Below, piece after piece: positions 60,141 to 64,000 of a stretch of DNA of 64,000 bases. Position numbers and translations under genes: made by a program. The notes beneath the pieces were generated by a model that had not been told where the DNA came from, did not search any database, and saw only the letters and a program-made list of their open reading frames with translations. Source of the stretch: Zunongwangia mangrovi (GTDB lineage Bacteria; Bacteroidota; Bacteroidia; Flavobacteriales; Flavobacteriaceae); NCBI RefSeq assembly GCF_900112105.1, contig NZ_FOKV01000001.1:1178001-1242000 (forward strand). The letters run 5' to 3'. The stretch's first letter is position 1. Each line of letters begins with the position of its first letter.

Positions 60141-60248
60141 TTTCTCATATGGATAACTTCACCATGAGGAAACAAAACGATCTACATTAATAAGTAGTTC
60201 ATAAAACTTATTAATAGAATTTCCATTTCTCTTCAGAGCTCTAAACTT

Positions 60249-60307
60249 TGTTAGCTGTTAGCTGTTAGCTGTTAGCTGTTAGCTGTTAGCTGTTAGCTGT
60301 TAGCTGT
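60249..60307 (+). repeat. Eight tandem TGTTAGC units
   Basis: Eight perfect 7-bp units from 60249 to 60304 plus a partial TGT. Perfect identity of all units suggests recent slippage. The array lies in the leader or promoter region of mutS. Confidence 0.95.
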
Positions 60308-60392
60308 CAAAAAAATGTGAATAAAAGCTAAGCTCAAATTTTCTAATCGCAATGAGGTTTCTGTATTTTAGCGGTTCTAAAATTTCCTTGGT

Positions 60393-63029
60393 TTGGCAGC
60401 AAAAAAAGAAGCAAAAGTGACCCCTTTAATGAAGCAGTATTTAGCGATAAAAGCTAAATATCCAGATGCAATGTTATTGTTTAGAGTCGGGGATTTCTAT
60501 GAGACTTTTGGAGCAGATGCCGTGGTTGCTGCCAGAACTTTAAACATTGTTCTAACCAATAGAAATAACGGCGGCGAGCGAAGCGAGCTTGCAGGTTTTC
60601 CGCATCATTCTTTAAATACCTATTTGCCTAAGCTAGTAAAAGCAGGGCAACGTGTGGCCATTTGCGATCAATTAGAAGATCCAAAAATGACCAAAAAGAT
60701 CGTGAAGCGTGGAGTAACCGAATTGGTGACTCCGGGTGTGGCCTTAAGCGACGAGGTTTTAAATAGTAAATCGAATAATTTTCTTTGTGCGATTCACTAC
60801 GGAAAAAGAAATCTTGGAATTTCGTTTTTGGATGTTTCTACGGGTGAATTTTTAACTGCGCAGGGCACGCAGGAATATATTGATAAATTGCTTCAGAACT
60901 TTAACCCGAGCGAGGTTTTAATTCAGAAGAAATATAAAAAGAATTTTGCGGCAGATTTTGGTGAAGATTACCATGTTTTTTATCTGGAAGATTGGGTGTT
61001 TAAAAACGATTTTGCCAGCGAAACTTTAAACGGGCATTTTAAGACCAACTCTTTAAAAGGTTTTGGAGTGTCACATTTAGAGGAAGGAATTATTGCTTCT
61101 GGAGCAATTCTTCATTACCTGGCCGAAACTCAGCATAACAAACTTCAGCATATCACTGCGATAAATCGAATTGCAGAAGAAGAATATGTTTGGATGGATC
61201 GATTCACCATTAGAAATCTCGAATTATATCATAGCACTGCCGCCAATGCGGTGACACTTTTAGATGTGATCGATAAGACGATTTCGCCTATGGGAGGCCG
61301 ATTACTAAAACGATGGTTGGCGCTGCCTTTAAAGAATTCAGAAAAAATAAAAAAACGCCACGAGGTTGTAGGTTATCTTTTAGAGCATCCCGAGGTTTTA
61401 TATAAGATCCAAGAGCAGGTAAAAGAAATGAGCGATTTAGAACGCTTAATTTCAAAAGTAGCAACGGGTAAAGTTTCACCGCGAGAAGTTATTCAGCTTA
61501 AAAATTCTTTAGAAGCCATTATTCCGGTAAAGGAAACAGCTTTAGGGTGCGAGAACGAAGCTTTAAAAGTGATTGGCGATAATTTACATGCCTGTGAGTT
61601 GCTTAGATCTAAAATAAAAGAAAGCATTAACGAGGAAGCGCCTGTGTTGGTGCAAAAAGGGAATGTGATTGCCAGGGGATTTCATAAGGAACTGGACGAA
61701 CTTCGTGATATCGCATTTTCGGGAAAAGATTACCTCGATAATATGTTGGAGCGGGAAAGTGCTGCAACCGGAATCACTTCATTGAAGATCGGGAATAACA
61801 ATGTGTACGGCTATTATATCGAAGTGCGAAACACGCATAAAGATAAAGTGCCGGCTGAGTGGGTTAGAAAACAAACGCTGGTAAACGCCGAGCGTTATAT
61901 TACTGAAGAATTAAAAGAATATGAAGCGAAGATCTTAGGTGCCGAAGAGAAAATACTGCAACTAGAGCAAAATCTATTTTCGAAATTGGTGCTTTGGATG
62001 AACGATTATATTCAGCCTGTACAGCAAAACGCCCAGCTTATTGCGCAGTTGGATTGTTTGTGTTCATTCGCACAGCAGGCCAAGATCGAACAATACTGTA
62101 AGCCCGAAATGGAAGAAGGATTCGAATTACAAATTGAAGACGGTCGCCATCCCGTGATCGAAAAGCAATTACCTATTGGCGAATCTTACGTGACTAATAG
62201 CGTTTTTCTGGATAGAGAAGATCAGCAGGTGATTATGATCACTGGGCCAAACATGAGTGGTAAGTCGGCTATTTTGCGACAAACTGCATTAATTGTACTC
62301 ATGGCACAGATGGGAAGTTTTGTGCCGGCAAAAGCAGCGAATATAGGTTTAGTAGATAAAATTTTTACCAGGGTAGGAGCCAGCGATAATATTTCGATGG
62401 GCGAATCTACATTTATGGTAGAAATGAACGAAACTGCGAATATCCTGAATAATATTTCTGAAAGAAGTTTAGTGCTTCTGGATGAGATTGGCCGTGGTAC
62501 CAGTACTTATGATGGGATTTCGATCGCCTGGGCCATTAGTGAATACTTGCATGAACATCCATCGCGTCCAAAAACGCTTTTTGCAACGCATTATCACGAA
62601 TTAAATGAAATGTGTGATACCTTTAGCCGAATAAAGAATTATAATGTCTCTGTAAAAGAATTAAAAGATAATGTTCTTTTTCTGCGGAAGCTGGTTCCCG
62701 GTGGTAGCGAACATAGTTTCGGGATTCATGTAGCGAAAATGGCAGGGATGCCACAACAGGTGTTGCATCGTGCCAATAAGATTTTACAAAAGCTGGAGCA
62801 AACCCATAAAATGGAAGAAAGCAGCGAGGTTTTAAAAAAATCTGCTGAAGAAGAGATGCAACTCAGTTTTTTTAATTTAGATGATCCTTTACTGGAAGAT
62901 CTGCGTGACGAATTGGTAAGTATTGATATTGATACACTTACGCCGGTAGAGGCTTTAATGAAATTAAACGAGATAAAACGAATGCTTTCGGTTAAACAAA
63001 AAAAGAAGGCTGAAAACGTAAAAAAGTAA
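60393..63029 (+). CDS. mutS: DNA mismatch repair protein MutS
   Basis: The 878-residue protein shows all MutS domains: the mismatch-binding N-terminus ([31 protein letters not shown] in pieces, with the Phe-x-Glu motif FYE), connector, core and clamp, and the ATPase with Walker A (GPNMSGKS, Lys624), [14 protein letters not shown] and THYHEL. It recognises mismatches as a dimer and recruits MutL. The start is a TTG at 60393, giving the usual short flavobacterial N-terminus; no in-frame ATG precedes the conserved domain. tRNA genes follow. Confidence 0.97.
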   Translation: MAAKKEAKVTPLMKQYLAIKAKYPDAMLLFRVGDFYETFGADAVVAARTLNIVLTNRNNGGERSELAGFPHHSLNTYLPKLVKAGQRVAICDQLEDPKMTKKIVKRGVTELVTPGVALSDEVLNSKSNNFLCAIHYGKRNLGISFLDVSTGEFLTAQGTQEYIDKLLQNFNPSEVLIQKKYKKNFAADFGEDYHVFYLEDWVFKNDFASETLNGHFKTNSLKGFGVSHLEEGIIASGAILHYLAETQHNKLQHITAINRIAEEEYVWMDRFTIRNLELYHSTAANAVTLLDVIDKTISPMGGRLLKRWLALPLKNSEKIKKRHEVVGYLLEHPEVLYKIQEQVKEMSDLERLISKVATGKVSPREVIQLKNSLEAIIPVKETALGCENEALKVIGDNLHACELLRSKIKESINEEAPVLVQKGNVIARGFHKELDELRDIAFSGKDYLDNMLERESAATGITSLKIGNNNVYGYYIEVRNTHKDKVPAEWVRKQTLVNAERYITEELKEYEAKILGAEEKILQLEQNLFSKLVLWMNDYIQPVQQNAQLIAQLDCLCSFAQQAKIEQYCKPEMEEGFELQIEDGRHPVIEKQLPIGESYVTNSVFLDREDQQVIMITGPNMSGKSAILRQTALIVLMAQMGSFVPAKAANIGLVDKIFTRVGASDNISMGESTFMVEMNETANILNNISERSLVLLDEIGRGTSTYDGISIAWAISEYLHEHPSRPKTLFATHYHELNEMCDTFSRIKNYNVSVKELKDNVLFLRKLVPGGSEHSFGIHVAKMAGMPQQVLHRANKILQKLEQTHKMEESSEVLKKSAEEEMQLSFFNLDDPLLEDLRDELVSIDIDTLTPVEALMKLNEIKRMLSVKQKKKAENVKK

Positions 63030-63037
63030 AAAAAAGC

Positions 63038-63067
63038 TTTGTCGTTTTAAGAAATGTGCTAAATTTG
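63038..63067 (+). promoter_or_regulatory. Promoter of the tRNA pair
   Basis: TTTG (63038-63041), an 18-base spacer and TAAATTTG (63060-63067) match the Bacteroidota consensus perfectly. This is the best promoter of the window and lies 53 bases before tRNA-Gly. Confidence 0.8.
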
Positions 63068-63119
63068 CATCCGCAATAAACAATTGCGCATCGGTAAAAC
63101 CGAAAGTTCTTTTAAATAC

Positions 63120-63192
63120 GCGAAAATAGCTCAGTTGGTAGAGCGCCACCTTGCCAAGGTGGAGGTCGCGGGTTCGAATCCCGTTTTTCGCT
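63120..63192 (+). tRNA. tRNA-Gly (anticodon GCC)
   Basis: The 73-nt cloverleaf has acceptor GCGAAAA/TTTTCGC, D-arm with AGCTCAGTTGGTAGAGC, anticodon GCC at 63153-63155 in the stem-loop CACCTTGCCAAGGTG, and T-loop GGTTCGAATCC. Discriminator base T; CCA not encoded. Confidence 0.97.
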
Positions 63193-63210
63193 CAGTATAT
63201 ATAGCATTAT

Positions 63211-63296
63211 GCTCGGATGGTGGAATTGGTAGACACGTTGGACTTAAAATCCAATGAACAGCAACGTTCGTGCGGGTTCAAGTCCCGCTCCGAGTA
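63211..63296 (+). tRNA. tRNA-Leu (anticodon UAA)
   Basis: The 86-nt class II cloverleaf has acceptor GCTCGGA/TCCGAGT (first pair G-U), a long variable arm (AACAGCAACGTT), anticodon TAA at 63245-63247 in TTGGACTTAAAATCCAA, and T-loop GGTTCAAGTCC. Discriminator A; CCA not encoded. It is 18 bases after tRNA-Gly, clearly one transcript. Confidence 0.97.
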
Positions 63297-64000
63297 CAAA
63301 GACCCTCTTTATCTTTTTGATTTAGAGGGTTTTTTGTTTTTGTTTCCAGTAATTTTTTTTCAAGTTTATATTGGTTTGTCTCTAGTACATCATATTTAAT
63401 ATTTTTCATTTTGCATAGCATATGAAAATAAGTTTTTGTGGCCTTTTGACCAGGGATATGAGTGCCATCTTTATAGCACGGGTAAACGTGGTCTTTATCT
63501 ACAATCTCAATTACATGGCAGTTTTTGTTCGAAAACAGTAAATTAGAAAGGCCTGCGCCATGAAATCCAATTATAGTTTCTGCCTGATTAAAAATATATG
63601 CCTGATCAAAAATTGAAAATTCTTCTAGGGAGATGGTACTGAAGCCTTTGCTATTCAAGAAATCTTGTATTTCTAATTCGTTAACTAGTCTTCGAGATTT
63701 TCTATTTATATATATACATGGTAAACTTTTATTTAATGTCGATTTTTCAAGTATATAGCCCAAATATTTATTTTCGATTCGGTCGATCAAATATGGAGTG
63801 GCTCTTCCTTTGTGGTAAAGTTTATAAGGACTTTTGCCTATAGGTGATTCGTTTGTAGAGGTATTGTGATTGATTGGGATATAAGCATTTTTTGGTATAC
63901 CAGTTTTTGTGAGTCGTTTTAGTTTCTTTTTAGGGTATATTTCTTTCAAAGTTGCTATCCAATCTTTTTGGAAACTTTTGGAAGCATAGAATATATTGTC
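63278..64000 (-). CDS. GT61-type glycosyltransferase (5' end outside window)
   Basis: The frame is open to the right edge (the sequence before the TTG at 63949 reads FYASKSFQKDWIAT), so this is the C-terminal ~240 residues of a longer gene. It has the GT61/DUF563 motif IYINRKSRRLVNELEIQDFL and the donor-binding FNQAETIIGFHGAGLSNLLFS, typical of enzymes that add sugars to surface polysaccharides. The gene is more AT-rich than its neighbours to the left. Its stop (63278-63280) lies within the antisense of tRNA-Leu, and the last ~20 codons cross the tRNA terminator. It may open a polysaccharide cluster outside the window. Confidence 0.85.
   Translation of the reverse strand, partial: DNIFYASKSFQKDWIATLKEIYPKKKLKRLTKTGIPKNAYIPINHNTSTNESPIGKSPYKLYHKGRATPYLIDRIENKYLGYILEKSTLNKSLPCIYINRKSRRLVNELEIQDFLNSKGFSTISLEEFSIFDQAYIFNQAETIIGFHGAGLSNLLFSNKNCHVIEIVDKDHVYPCYKDGTHIPGQKATKTYFHMLCKMKNIKYDVLETNQYKLEKKLLETKTKNPLNQKDKEGLCTRSGT
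63302..63336 (+). terminator. Terminator of the tRNA operon
   Basis: ACCCTCT (63302-63308) pairs with AGAGGGT (63324-63330), followed by TTTTTT. The hairpin lies inside the antisense glycosyltransferase frame. Confidence 0.88.

Larger units (their letters stand above)
60027..60392. other. 366-base repeat-rich region before mutS
   Basis: Contents: degenerate AACAATTAGCAG-like sequence, hairpin copy H4 (60085-60140), AT-rich sequence, and eight tandem TGTTAGC units (60249-60304) ending 86 bases before the mutS start. No ORF. Confidence 0.75.

Noticed and set aside
60249-60307. Tandem TGTTAGC units as a CRISPR array
   Set aside because: Units are 7 bp, without spacers, and no cas gene is near.

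Overview
The window is an AT-rich, gene-dense bacterial chromosome segment from a member of the Bacteroidota, most likely the Flavobacteriia (Gramella/Zunongwangia/Salegentibacter-like; the genus is a guess). The signs are promoters of the form TTTG/TTTC-N18-19-TAnnTTTG, weak Shine-Dalgarno sequences, many secreted proteins ending their signal peptide in AQ, CarboxypepD_reg/TonB-type barrels, and families largely confined to this group (DUF4403, DUF4136, DUF5522, GSCFA, GH3-like, FolK-deoxynucleoside kinase fusion). No prophage, insertion sequence, CRISPR array, restriction system or rRNA is visible. Both edges cut a gene: a DUF4403-like protein on the left and a GT61-type glycosyltransferase on the right.

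Layout. 1-7 kb: DUF4403 end, a secreted hypothetical, an NrtR-like Nudix regulator whose catalytic box is broken, an orphan small protein, then a GH31 alpha-glucosidase with a glycogen branching enzyme. 7-12.7 kb: a glycerol regulon with a divergent DeoR/GlpR-type repressor, glpD, glpK, glpF and an outer-membrane barrel, with phased TTTC(G) boxes in the divergent promoter. 12.8-14.3 kb: thiol peroxidase of the GPx type with an OhrR-like MarR regulator, and a SpoU methyltransferase. 14.4-27 kb: M1 peptidase, a conserved protein of unknown function, a CarboxypepD_reg protein, a SulP transporter, the GTPases Era and Der, and a large outer-membrane barrel. 27.4-33.4 kb: LemA with two TPM proteins, a MerR regulator with an M23 peptidase, and alaS. 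33.4-42 kb: GSCFA, DUF4230, a long aromatic amino acid hydroxylase, DUF4136, a small HExxH protein, a PLP deaminase, a glucosaminidase with LysM, and hemL. 42.5-51 kb: GH3-like enzyme, DUF2797, sugar acetyltransferase, AsmA, queuosine-precursor transporter and the FolK-dNK fusion. 51.5-64 kb: SpoU methyltransferase, tricorn-like S41 protease, ABC exporter, alpha/beta hydrolase, a ModF-like double ATPase, mutS, tRNA-Gly(GCC), tRNA-Leu(UAA).

How the genes fit together. The clearest pathway is glycerol use: an outer-membrane barrel, GlpF in the inner membrane, GlpK to phosphorylate and GlpD to oxidise, all probably under the neighbouring repressor. A second functional pair is the GPx-type peroxidase with its redox-sensing regulator. 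The rest is mainly housekeeping (translation, ribosome assembly, mismatch repair, tetrapyrrole, folate) and envelope maintenance.

The most distinctive non-coding content is a set of dispersed repeats: seven copies or fragments of a REP-like double-hairpin element all in one orientation, four copies of a GTCATTCCGTG-type hairpin, two copies of a 31-33 bp palindrome, a diverged ~247-bp tandem duplication in the gene-free stretch after hemL, a ~125-bp nested palindrome, and an eight-fold 7-bp tandem repeat just upstream of mutS. A three-hairpin segment at about 34.5 kb is a candidate small RNA. I see no obvious new multi-gene defence or metabolic system. The best leads are that RNA candidate, the barrel in the glycerol operon, the asymmetric ModF-like ATPase, the C-terminal extension of the aromatic hydroxylase, and the repeats.
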